DNA from: Brevibacillus sedimenti
GTDB lineage: Bacteria; Bacillota; Bacilli; Brevibacillales; Brevibacillaceae
NCBI RefSeq assembly: GCF_020923495.1
Contig: NZ_CP064048.1
Span: 3,783,001-3,847,000, forward strand
DNA: 64,000 nucleotides
Direction: 5' to 3'
Shown here piece after piece: positions 36,318 through 43,639 of this stretch (position 1 is the stretch's first letter; every line of letters starts with the position of its first letter). The position numbers and the translations under genes are program-made. The notes under the pieces are model-generated. The model did not search any database and had not been told where the DNA came from. It saw nothing but the letters and a program-made list of their open reading frames with translations.

Positions 36318-37661
36318 TTACGTTGTTTTTTCTTTTCGCTCTTCTACAAAGCGCGTGGTGTACACGCCTCGCCGGAATGCCTCGTCGCCCAAGACCTCCA
36401 GCAAAAACGGAATGTTGGTCTTGATCCCGGTAACCTCAAACTGCCGCATCGCTTCCCGTGCCCGCTGTATCGCTTCTTCGCGGGTTGTGCCGGAGGCGAT
36501 CACCTTGGCAATCATCGGGTCGTAGAACGGCGTTACCTGCGTGCCGGTCTCCACGCCGTCGTCCACCCGTACCCCGTCCATTTGCGGCGGCCGGTAGTAC
36601 GTAATCGTTCCGGGAGACGGCAAAAAGGTGACGGGATCCTCGGCGTACACCCGCAGCTCGATCGCATGGCGCAGCGCCTTGACATCCCCCTGCGCGACGG
36701 GCAGAGCGTTGCCGCGGGCGATCTCCAACTGCAGCGCGACCAGGTCGAGACCGGTCATCTCTTCAGTGACAGGATGCTCTACCTGCAGCCGGGTATTCAT
36801 TTCCAGGAAATAGAAATTCTTGTTCCCGTCCATGATAAACTCCACCGTGCCGACGCCGGTATACCCGACCGCCCTGGCAGCCGTCACCGCAGCTTCGCAA
36901 AGCCGCTGTCTCGCAAGCTCGTCGAGGAACGGGGACGGGCTTTCTTCCAGCACCTTCTGGTGGCGGCGCTGGATGGAGCACTCCCGCTCCAGCAGGTGAA
37001 TGACGGTGCCATGCGCGTCTCCCGCGATCTGCACCTCGATGTGGCGAGGGCTGTCCACATACGCTTCCACGTACATGGCGTCGCTACCAAAATACGCCTT
37101 GGCCCTGCCCCTGGCCGACTGGAACGCCTGGCGCAGCTCCGCTTCGTCGCGGCATATCTGCATGCCGATGCCGCCGCCGCCCGCGCTGGCCTTGAGCATG
37201 ACTGGATAGCCAATCTCGGCCGCCACCCTGGCCGCTTCATCCGGCGTGTTCACCGGTTCCTCGCAGCCGGGCACCACGGGTACACCTGCTTCCCGCATCA
37301 CGCGGCGGGCCGTCAATTTATCCCCCATCTGCGCAATCACCTCCGGCGACGGCCCGATGAAGACCAGTCCTTCGTCGCGGCAGCGCCGTGCAAACGCGGC
37401 GTTTTCCGACAACAGGCCGTAGCCCGGATGGACGGCATCCGCTCCGGTCTCTTTGGCGGCCGCGATGATCGCCTCCACGTTGAGATAGCTGTGCGGCACA
37501 GGGGGAGGTCCGATGTGGACGGCCTCGTCCGCTTCCCTGACAAACGGCAGGTTGCGATCCGCCTCCGAATATACGGCCACTGTCGCCACTCCCTGGGCTT
37601 TGCAGGTGCGGATGATCCGCCGCGCGATTTCCCCGCGATTGGCAATCAGTACTTTGCGCAT
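36318..37661 (-). CDS. yngH: Biotin carboxylase subunit (YngH, AccC-like)
   Basis: ATP-dependent carboxylation of biotin. N-terminal KVLIANRGEIARRII, ATP-grasp loop KASAGGGGIGMQ, and VEHPVTEEMTGLDLV with the catalytic region EMNTRLQ. ATG 37661 has AAAGGAG upstream; a 17-codon extension has none. 447 aa. First gene of the operon. No acyl-CoA synthetase (yngI) or dehydrogenase (yngJ) accompanies it here. Confidence 0.92.
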   Translation of the reverse strand: MRKVLIANRGEIARRIIRTCKAQGVATVAVYSEADRNLPFVREADEAVHIGPPPVPHSYLNVEAIIAAAKETGADAVHPGYGLLSENAAFARRCRDEGLVFIGPSPEVIAQMGDKLTARRVMREAGVPVVPGCEEPVNTPDEAARVAAEIGYPVMLKASAGGGGIGMQICRDEAELRQAFQSARGRAKAYFGSDAMYVEAYVDSPRHIEVQIAGDAHGTVIHLLERECSIQRRHQKVLEESPSPFLDELARQRLCEAAVTAARAVGYTGVGTVEFIMDGNKNFYFLEMNTRLQVEHPVTEEMTGLDLVALQLEIARGNALPVAQGDVKALRHAIELRVYAEDPVTFLPSPGTITYYRPPQMDGVRVDDGVETGTQVTPFYDPMIAKVIASGTTREEAIQRAREAMRQFEVTGIKTNIPFLLEVLGDEAFRRGVYTTRFVEERKEKTT

Positions 37662-37785
37662 GGCAACGCTCCTTTCGGCGATCAATCGTCCGCTGCTCGA
37701 AAACGCTTTCATTGCATGCGGTGCGATTGTTCGAAATTGTTTTGCTACTCTCTATTTTGCCATGAGACCGTCCATAGTTCTAGTT

Positions 37786-37799
37786 GAAATTTAAATTTC
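37786..37799. promoter_or_regulatory. Perfect 14-bp palindrome upstream of yngH
   Basis: GAAATTTAAATTTC in the divergent yngH/ylbP intergenic region. It looks like an operator for a dimeric repressor; the protein is unknown. Confidence 0.45.
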
Positions 37800-37818
37800 T
37801 TCCATGATAGCCTATCCA

Positions 37819-37840
37819 ATTTCTGGGATACCCAAGAAAT
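37819..37840. promoter_or_regulatory. Imperfect inverted repeat in the yngH/ylbP intergenic region
   Basis: ATTTC-TGGG and CCCAAGAAAT around ATA, with one unpaired base. There is no T-tract on either side, so an operator is more likely than a terminator. Confidence 0.4.
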
Positions 37841-37878
37841 CAACACGAGAAAATCGCTCGGGAAGGAGGTTTTTGGTG

Positions 37879-37884
37879 TATAAT
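37879..37884 (+). promoter_or_regulatory. Candidate -10 box for ylbP
   Basis: Perfect TATAAT 50 bases before the ylbP start. The region 17 bases upstream (GCTCGG) is a poor -35, so this is a partial match only. Confidence 0.35.
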
Positions 37885-37934
37885 GTAGGTAGCCCATGAA
37901 GGTTAGGCAATGCGCGTGAGAGGAGTGGCAAGCG

Positions 37935-38402
37935 ATGTATGAAGTAAAACGTTTACGGATCAATTACAAGACTCTGGAGGAGTTTCAAAAATTCCGCGAA
38001 TTTGGCCTGGAGGAGCTTTCCATGAAGGAAGACCTGGAGGCGAACATCGTGGAAAACGATTCGGAATCTCCTTTTTACGGAATCTACGACAACGGCCTGC
38101 TGGTGGCACGGATGAGCCTGTACAAAATCGACGGCAAGTACGACCGCTACTTCAAACCGGCTCAAGATTATTACGAATTGTGGAAACTGGAAGTGCTGCC
38201 CGATTACCGCGGCAAGGATTACGGCACGGCTCTGGTCAACCACGCCAAGAGCTTTGGTGCCCCCATCAAGACCAACTCCCGCTGTCGCGCTGACCAATTC
38301 TGGCTGAAGATGGGCTTCACTCCGGTCAAGTACAACCCGATTCGCGACCGCGGCGAGAACCCGTACGTCTGGCTGCCCGAAGGTGTCGGCCTGCAGGACT
38401 GA
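37935..38402 (+). CDS. ylbP: YlbP-type N-acetyltransferase (GNAT)
   Basis: 155 aa, clearly the YlbP family: RINYKTLEEFQKFREFGLEELSM near the start and ELWKLEVLPDYRGKDYGTALV at the acetyl-CoA loop. Substrate unknown. AGAGGAGTGG precedes ATG 37935. Neighbour of the gerR-like gene, as ylbO-ylbP in B. subtilis, but here convergent with it. Confidence 0.9.
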   Translation: MYEVKRLRINYKTLEEFQKFREFGLEELSMKEDLEANIVENDSESPFYGIYDNGLLVARMSLYKIDGKYDRYFKPAQDYYELWKLEVLPDYRGKDYGTALVNHAKSFGAPIKTNSRCRADQFWLKMGFTPVKYNPIRDRGENPYVWLPEGVGLQD

Positions 38403-38426
38403 GGGATTTTGCACCATCCACGCGTC

Positions 38427-38459
38427 AAAAAAAGAAGCGGTTTTGTCCGCTTCTTTTTT
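38427..38459. terminator. Bidirectional terminator between ylbP and the gerR-like gene
   Basis: AAAAGAAGCGG / CCGCTTCTTTT stem with A and T runs on both sides, placed between two converging genes. Confidence 0.9.
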
Positions 38460-38477
38460 GTTGGCACGTTTGCACGC

Positions 38478-39107
38478 TCACTTTTCCACGCGCTCCAGGT
38501 TGCCGTTTTCATCCATCCTGAAAATCGCCTTGGGCGCCTCCTCTTCCTGCAAGAAAGCGAGTTTGCGGGCGCGGTCCATAATCTGCACGAGTGCCTTGTA
38601 GTCCTCATTGACCCCGCGCACCTGCTCCAGCTCTTGTTTCATCCGTTCGTTGGCCTCTTTCAACTCTTTTATCTCCGCATTCTTTCCTTCCAATTCTTGT
38701 TCCAGCTGCTTCAAGCGGCGCACGATCTCCTTCTGGTTGGTCAACAGCCTTATGACGGCCTCGATGTGCTGCTCGTCGTCTGCCGCAGCTGCGCCCTCTC
38801 CCAGCAGGAGCTGGCCTCCCGACTTGGCAGTGTTGGCCGAGTCAAGCGCGTTGTTTCGCGCGTTCAACCGCCCCATTTTTTTCAACTGCTGGCGTTGGCT
38901 CTTGGCGATCTGAATCGCCGCGTCATACCGCTTGCGCACGCAGCTGTTCCAACGAAACCCGCAGGCGGCGGCAGTTCGGCCCAGCCGCTGTCCCACTTCT
39001 TCAAATGCGGCGAGTTGTGTCCCGCCCTCGCGAATATGGCGTAAGGTGACTTCCGCCAGCACCAGATCGTCGTCTTCCGTCCATGCATCTTGTCTGGAAG
39101 CTGCCAT
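38478..39107 (-). CDS. gerR: RsfA/GerR-family sporulation regulator
   Basis: 209 aa. N-terminal Myb/SANT-like DNA-binding domain (DAWTEDDDLVLAEVTLRHIREGG...FRWNSCVRKRY) and a C-terminal coiled coil (QKEIVRRLKQLEQELEGKNAEIKELKEANERMKQELEQV). Synteny with ylbP argues for YlbO (GerR), a mother-cell regulator, rather than prespore RsfA; the two are paralogous, so the choice is inferred. GGGAGGG is 9 bases before ATG 39107 and is complementary to a segment upstream. Confidence 0.82.
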   Translation of the reverse strand: MAASRQDAWTEDDDLVLAEVTLRHIREGGTQLAAFEEVGQRLGRTAAACGFRWNSCVRKRYDAAIQIAKSQRQQLKKMGRLNARNNALDSANTAKSGGQLLLGEGAAAADDEQHIEAVIRLLTNQKEIVRRLKQLEQELEGKNAEIKELKEANERMKQELEQVRGVNEDYKALVQIMDRARKLAFLQEEEAPKAIFRMDENGNLERVEK

Positions 39108-39116
39108 AAAAAATGT

Positions 39117-39235
39117 CCCTCCCGTTACCTTGATAGGATGATGATGTAATTCATCCTATGCTTTTCCCTACTCTGGTAGAATCGCTTTCTACTAGAAAAA
39201 GTATGTCCAGACACAAAAGGGTTTAAACGGGAGGG
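39117..39235 (-). promoter_or_regulatory. gerR-like leader: anti-Shine-Dalgarno pairing and two small palindromes
   Basis: In the minus-strand RNA, CCCTCCCGTT (39235-39226) is perfectly complementary over 10 bases to AACGGGAGGG (39126-39117), which is the ribosome binding site. Between them are ATAGGATGA / TCATCCTAT (39133-39159) and GTAGAA / TTCTAC (39176-39192). If the RNA starts upstream of 39235 or is read through from the crotonase, translation could be restrained. Confidence 0.5.
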
Positions 39236-39253
39236 ATTTGCTTGGTCAAACCG

Positions 39254-40012
39254 CTAGTTTTTTCGCAGAACCCGCTGCACCGCGGAAACGTGATCGTCGC
39301 TGCCCCACAACTCGGCGCACTGGCTGACCTCGCGGCGGATGCGCTCGTCCAGGCTCAACCCGTCCCGCTTCCAGCGCAACAGCTGCATGTACGCCCGGAT
39401 ACCGGAAAGCGGCTGCGCGGCGATCTCGGCGGCAAAGCGTTCCGTCTCCTCACGCAGGCGATCTGCGGGATACACCGCATCCACCAGCCCATAGCGCTCC
39501 GCCTCTTGCGCACTAACCCGCTTACCCGTCAGCAAAAGCGCCAGCGCCTTGGACTCCGGCAGCTTGTCCAGCAAGCGCGACCCTCCGCCCCATCCGGTCG
39601 TGATCGAGAGGCCAATCTGGACAAAGCCGAGCACGGCCGTCTCGGCGGCGAAGCGAAAGTGACAGGAGATCGCAAACTCGCAGCCGCCCCCGATGGCGTG
39701 TCCGTTGATCATCGCAATGGTCGGTTTGCTGCAGTTGTCGATCGCGCGGAGCAGCCCGGCCACGCGGTCGAGAATCGGCTGCGCCTGTTCCCTCCCCCTT
39801 GCCTGCATGAACTGCCGCAGGTCGCCGCCGGAGATGAAACTGTCGCCCATGCCGGTAAATACCAGCACCTTGACCGCGTCGTCCTCCTCGCACGCGCTCA
39901 CCGTCTGGCGCAGTTCCTCCGCCATCTCCAGGCTGATCGCGTTGCGGACGTGGGGCCTGTTCAGCGTGATGCAGGCCACCCCCGCCCGTTTTTCCACCAA
40001 GATTGTGTCCAT
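39254..40012 (-). CDS. Crotonase-family enzyme lacking the second catalytic Glu
   Basis: 252 aa with the crotonase oxyanion-hole motif (INGHAIGGGCEFAISC, Glu112) but Gln132 where hydratases have the second catalytic glutamate (LGFVQIGLSITTGWGGGSRL). It is therefore unlikely to be a normal enoyl-CoA hydratase; an isomerase, decarboxylase or thioesterase of the superfamily is more likely. The substrate is not deducible. GGAGAAGA precedes ATG 40012. Confidence 0.85.
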   Translation of the reverse strand: MDTILVEKRAGVACITLNRPHVRNAISLEMAEELRQTVSACEEDDAVKVLVFTGMGDSFISGGDLRQFMQARGREQAQPILDRVAGLLRAIDNCSKPTIAMINGHAIGGGCEFAISCHFRFAAETAVLGFVQIGLSITTGWGGGSRLLDKLPESKALALLLTGKRVSAQEAERYGLVDAVYPADRLREETERFAAEIAAQPLSGIRAYMQLLRWKRDGLSLDERIRREVSQCAELWGSDDHVSAVQRVLRKN

Positions 40013-40175
40013 TCTTCTCCAACCCTTTCGCTGATATTCCAGAGCACAGCAGTACCCATGGTGAACGCCCGTCCAGGCAGGTCAACGCCATCGAAGCAGC
40101 CCGCTTGTTCTAATCAGACTTCGCGAATCAGACTTCACGAACCGCTTTCCTACATTGTAAACGGGCCCGCCAAAC

Positions 40176-40203
40176 GAAAAAAGAGGAGGGATATCCCCTC
40201 CTC
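40176..40203 (-). terminator. Strong terminator hairpin upstream of the crotonase
   Basis: GAGGAGGG / CCCTCCTC perfect 8-bp stem followed on the minus strand by TTTTTTCG. Lies 164 bases before the crotonase start, so it ends a transcript coming from the mgsR side or acts as a leader attenuator. Confidence 0.75.
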
Positions 40204-40354
40204 GCAGACAGAAGACAAACTGTACTTTTTCATTGAGGTTCCGCAAGGAAACGATCTTTCCATCGTTGTCAGGCCGAAAGGCCTGAACACCGATCAACCG
40301 AAGGTGGAGATAAAGGACATGGCATGGAGTGATGGGCCAAGCGAGCTCCTTTGA
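40200..40354 (+). pseudogene. Possible gene remnant with protein-like frame and no start
   Basis: The plus strand encodes a coherent peptide ending SELL-stop at 40354 (LYFFIEVPQGNDLSIVV..., DMAWSDGPSEL) with natural-looking codon use. No ATG, GTG or TTG with a ribosome binding site starts it; further upstream the frame merges into the antisense of the crotonase. I do not recognise the family. It may be the end of a decayed gene, or chance. Confidence 0.3.
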
Positions 40355-40359
40355 CGACC

Positions 40360-40449
40360 GGCTCAGCGGAAAAACGAAAGACGCGGGGAAAACAGGGGCA
40401 CAAGTCTCACTTCCTCCAAACACCCAGATGTTTGCCCCCTGCCCGCGTC
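40360..40449 (-). other. Large hairpin downstream of mgsR, possible terminator
   Basis: GACGCGGG (40449-40442) pairs with CCCGCGTC (40387-40380); inside, CAGGGGGCA pairs with TGCCCCTG with one bulge. On the minus strand it is followed by TTTCGTTTTT. It may terminate mgsR or belong to a structured RNA. The rest of 40450-40572 holds only a second imperfect repeat at 40547-40566. Confidence 0.45.
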
Positions 40450-40572
40450 GCGTTTTGGAGCGTACGCTATCTACTTCTTTGCTGGTCGTCAAGCGAGCGA
40501 GCAGGCCCGATCACCCATGCGCCTCGGACTTTGTCTACACGCTGAGAGGCGGAATATTCCCTCCTCGTTCGC

Positions 40573-40950
40573 TTAGGCCAGCAGTTTTTGCATCGCCGAT
40601 TGGTTATACCCGATGATGATGTTTTCCCCGTCGGTCAGAATCGGTCGCTTCAGGAGCTGCGGCTCTTCGCTCAGCATCTCCAACAGCTGGCTGACGGTCA
40701 TTTCATTGATGTCCACCTCCAGGTTTTTGAAACGCTGGCTGCGCGTGGACAGGATTTCGTCCAAGCCGTTGGTGGTCTTTTTGATGATCTCCATCAGTTC
40801 TTCCGGCGTCGGCGGATTTTTGAACAGGTGCCGCTCCTCGTATTTTACTCCGTGTTCCGCCAGCCACGCCTTGGCCTTGCGACAGGATGTACAGCTCGGA
40901 TAGGTGAAAAACGTCAATGTTTGTGGACGAGTACGTTCAGCGACCGCCAT
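40573..40950 (-). CDS. mgsR: Spx/MgsR-like ArsC-family regulator (YqgZ)
   Basis: 125-aa thioredoxin-fold protein of the ArsC/Spx family with a redox CxxC (CTSC) near the N-terminus and RPILTDGENIIIGY near the C-terminus. Proteins of this group bind the RNA polymerase alpha subunit and respond to thiol stress. Closeness to yqgY and yqgX supports MgsR over Spx, a synteny inference. ATG 40950 has GGAGGGG upstream; the ATG five codons earlier has no site. Confidence 0.85.
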   Translation of the reverse strand: MAVAERTRPQTLTFFTYPSCTSCRKAKAWLAEHGVKYEERHLFKNPPTPEELMEIIKKTTNGLDEILSTRSQRFKNLEVDINEMTVSQLLEMLSEEPQLLKRPILTDGENIIIGYNQSAMQKLLA

Positions 40951-41029
40951 CGTGTTCCCCTCCATCTTGCTCTATTTTCTTATTTAACTATACAAAAGTT
41001 AGGTAATAAAAAATCCTTTTCTACTCTGG

Positions 41030-41059
41030 ATTATAAATGCGGTGTTAACACTATGTCAA
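41030..41059 (-). promoter_or_regulatory. mgsR promoter
   Basis: TTGACA (41059-41054) and TATAAT (41035-41030), both perfect, with an 18-bp spacer. Housekeeping sigma-A type; no sigma-B signature was seen. Confidence 0.75.
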
Positions 41060-41106
41060 TAGTATTAAATATATAAAATACGACGAATGCCTGGCACACT
41101 CCAACC

Positions 41107-41135
41107 TTAACAACGGCGCGAAAATCGGCTAAACT
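41107..41135 (+). promoter_or_regulatory. Promoter of the ArsR-like regulator
   Basis: TTAACA (41107-41112) and TAAACT (41130-41135) separated by 17 bp, 35 bases before the GTG start. Confidence 0.6.
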
Positions 41136-41169
41136 AATGGTGATTTGTACTGAGAAAGGGGGGACCAGC

Positions 41170-41874
41170 GTGGATTGCGACGCTCAAAAGTTAACAAGCG
41201 CCTTGGCTGATTCCACCCGTTTTTCCATTTACCAGTTTGTCTCCAACAGCAAAGAGCCTGTGACCGTGCAAGAGGTGGCCGAGCAGTTTTCCATCCATCC
41301 AAACGTGGCGCGGCTGCATTTGACCAAGCTGGAAGACGTCCATTTGCTTACCTCTTTCTCCGACAAAAGCGGCAAGGGGGGGCGTCCCTGCCGTCTGTAC
41401 GCCCTTTCCGATCAGGTAGTCAGCCTGCAGTTTCCTCCTCGTGATTACCGGCTGTTGGCCGACATCGCCATCGAAAGTCTGCTGTCCTTGGGAGAGATGG
41501 GGGAAGTTGCCCTCGTCAAAATGGGACACCGCATGGGAACGGAAATGGCCAAACGGGCGCTGGCGGAAGTGCCGATCGACATGAATAACGCAACGTTGGA
41601 CGCAAAGTTGTCCCACATCCACCGGCTCTTGGTGGCGCAAGGACTCAAACCGGAGATCGAACCCCTTTCGGACGGAAGTTTGCGCTTTCGAGTGAACAAC
41701 TGCACGTTTTCCGAGACAGCCAAGCGTTTCCCCGACGCCATTTGCAAGATGCACAACGCTCTGTTGTCGGGGATATTTGAGACTTACTTTGGACACATTG
41801 AATTACAAGAAGACGAGTCCATGATCAAAGGTTGCAGGTCCTGCAACTATACCGTGGCGCGTATCCCTCGTTGA
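41170..41874 (+). CDS. ArsR/winged-helix regulator with Cys-rich C-terminus
   Basis: 234 aa from GTG 41170 (AAAGGGGGG upstream). N-terminal winged helix (LADSTRFSIYQFVS...VQEVAEQFSIHPNVARLHLTKLED), a basic wing (GKGGRPCRLYAL) and a C-terminal domain with cysteines spaced C-x13-C-x29-C-x2-C (NNC, AIC, GCRSC). The arrangement resembles SufR-type Fe-S sensing regulators but the spacing differs. Function and targets unknown; a metal or Fe-S cofactor is inferred. Confidence 0.82.
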   Translation: MDCDAQKLTSALADSTRFSIYQFVSNSKEPVTVQEVAEQFSIHPNVARLHLTKLEDVHLLTSFSDKSGKGGRPCRLYALSDQVVSLQFPPRDYRLLADIAIESLLSLGEMGEVALVKMGHRMGTEMAKRALAEVPIDMNNATLDAKLSHIHRLLVAQGLKPEIEPLSDGSLRFRVNNCTFSETAKRFPDAICKMHNALLSGIFETYFGHIELQEDESMIKGCRSCNYTVARIPR

Positions 41875-42087
41875 CGTCGACGTTTCGCCCAACGGCGCGG
41901 TCGGCAGCGGTACAACCCGAATCTCCCCCATCCGGCTGGATGGTATGCCGGGAGCGATTCGGATGCGTGGGAACGGCTGCGTCAAAAAACCGTCATACCT
42001 TCCCGTTTACAGGCCTCTTCCAGTCCTTTATAATGGGGGAGGAATCTTGTAAATCTTGCCGACTTGCTGGAAAAAGGAGGGAAACAG

Positions 42088-42354
42088 ATGGATCGCATGT
42101 ATCGCGTACTCGGCTTCTGGACGCTGGCGATCGCGCTGATGGCGTTCTGGGGGCACCTGTACCCGATGGCTCTCTTGTTTTTCGGACTGACCGCCTTCTT
42201 CGTATCTCTCAGCTACATGAATCTGACAGAACGGGCGTACTTGAACATTTTCTTCTGTTTTATGTTTGTCTCTTTCGTGGGCTTCACCTATTACACGTTC
42301 TTCGTCATGCCGGTGGGTCCGCAAGAGCACTCCATGCTGAACTTGATCATGTAA
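42088..42354 (+). CDS. yqgY: DUF2626 membrane protein (YqgY)
   Basis: 88-aa protein with three hydrophobic helices (YRVLGFWTLAIALMAF..., MALLFFGLTAFFVSLSY, NIFFCFMFVSFVGFTYYTFF). Belongs to the DUF2626/YqgY family found next to mgsR (yqgZ) and yqgX. Function unknown. AAAGGAGGG precedes ATG 42088. Confidence 0.85.
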   Translation: MDRMYRVLGFWTLAIALMAFWGHLYPMALLFFGLTAFFVSLSYMNLTERAYLNIFFCFMFVSFVGFTYYTFFVMPVGPQEHSMLNLIM

Positions 42355-42387
42355 AAAAAGATGCTCTGGGTGAGCATCTTTTTTTAT
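42353..42387. terminator. Bidirectional terminator between yqgY and the MidA-like gene
   Basis: AAAAAAAGATGCTC / GAGCATCTTTTTTT around a short GGGT loop; serves two converging genes. Confidence 0.92.
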
Positions 42388-42398
42388 TTCCTGTAGAG

Positions 42399-43517
42399 CT
42401 AGCGCAAAAAGCTGAGCGGCACTCCGTCCGGCATCGCTTTTGCCTGGACCAGCACGCGAAAGAGGCCGCCCAGGCCGCCCGGGTAGATCAGCTGTTGAAT
42501 CGCCCGGTTCCGCTTCATCGCTTCACTTGTGAACGGGTCCGTGTCCGCATGGGCGACCGCCTTTTCCAACAGGCCGCATTTGATCAAAAAACGGTCCTGT
42601 CGCATGTAGGCAAGCGTCTTCAGCCCAGTCCGCTCGCCCGCGCGTATCCATGCAGAAAAATTGACGTGCGCCGTGATGTCCTGTTCCCCCACGTGCACAT
42701 AGGGATTGTCGTGCGCCTGATGGCGGTGGTAGCACATCAGCGTCCCCCGCTTCCGGGCGGGATGGTACAGCTCCTCCTGCACGTCACCGTAATCCACGGT
42801 CAGGACATACCCCTGCCTCAGCAGGCGGGACAGGTCGGCGGCTGTCTCCTCCATCGCCGTATTGACCTCGATCCGCATCCCCCGCGGCAGCGACTCGTCC
42901 ATCTCTTGCAGATTATCCTCCAGGGCAAACGTCAATTCGCCGAGCACTTCGGCAAAACCGCCGTCTGTCTCCGTCACCCACACCTCCCGCCAGCCGTCAG
43001 CCGTCTTCTCCACCACATGCACGGGAAAGGCATCGAGCCATTCGTTGGAGAGGATCACCCCTTCGACGCCTTCTGCTGCTGCCTCCCGCAGACTGGAATA
43101 CCAACGCGTCTCCACCTCAGCATCGCGCAGCACCTCCTGCTGAAGCTGCCGATGATACGGGCTTGTCTCGATCAATACGAGGCGCATGTCCCGATACAGC
43201 TCGGGCACCGTCTCGCGCAGCCGGCGAAGCATGCTGCCCGAAAGCGCGCCCGTACCTCCGCCGATCTCCACCAGCGCCGGGGCGGTCCAGCCACCCGACT
43301 GCCACATCTCGGCCACCACGTCAGCCAACGTCTCGGCAAAGACGGGATGAACCGTCGCACTGGTAAAAAAATCACCGTCTCTGCCCACCTTGGGGCGCGC
43401 CGACATGTAGTACCCGCCTTCCGGATGGTAGAGTGCCAGCTCCATGAACCGCGCAAACGGAATCGCCCGCCGCGGATGATTGCGTATTTGGTCCCGAATG
43501 ATGGATGTAATCGTCAT
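42399..43517 (-). CDS. MidA/NDUFAF7-like SAM-dependent methyltransferase (DUF185)
   Basis: 372 aa. Family features are YYMSARPKVGRDGDFFTSATVHPVFAETLA, the SAM-binding VEIGGGTGALSGSMLR, and SNEWLDAFPVHVVEK. The eukaryotic homologue methylates an arginine of mitochondrial complex I; the bacterial substrate is unknown. ATG 43517 has GGGAG 8 bases upstream. Confidence 0.88.
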   Translation of the reverse strand: MTITSIIRDQIRNHPRRAIPFARFMELALYHPEGGYYMSARPKVGRDGDFFTSATVHPVFAETLADVVAEMWQSGGWTAPALVEIGGGTGALSGSMLRRLRETVPELYRDMRLVLIETSPYHRQLQQEVLRDAEVETRWYSSLREAAAEGVEGVILSNEWLDAFPVHVVEKTADGWREVWVTETDGGFAEVLGELTFALEDNLQEMDESLPRGMRIEVNTAMEETAADLSRLLRQGYVLTVDYGDVQEELYHPARKRGTLMCYHRHQAHDNPYVHVGEQDITAHVNFSAWIRAGERTGLKTLAYMRQDRFLIKCGLLEKAVAHADTDPFTSEAMKRNRAIQQLIYPGGLGGLFRVLVQAKAMPDGVPLSFLR

Positions 43518-43639
43518 TTCTGTTCTCCCGCTATCCAAATTTAACCGTATAAGGCTATAATACGAAAAGAAGTCATAGAATGTGGAGAGAAATTGTTTTT
43601 TACGTATTTCTCCACCTCACAAAAACAAAAGGTGAAGCC

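Noticed and set aside
37740-37762. Sigma-E promoter for the yng operon
   Set aside because: A CATGCAAT near 37710 resembles a sigma-E -10, but the -35 match is too weak to call.
39242-40354. 370-codon plus-strand reading frame opposite the crotonase
   Set aside because: Most of it is the antisense of a well-supported crotonase gene. Only the last ~50 codons, outside that gene, look protein-like and are listed separately.
40082-40492. 136-codon minus-strand frame as a gene
   Set aside because: It runs straight through two terminator-like hairpins and has no coding character.
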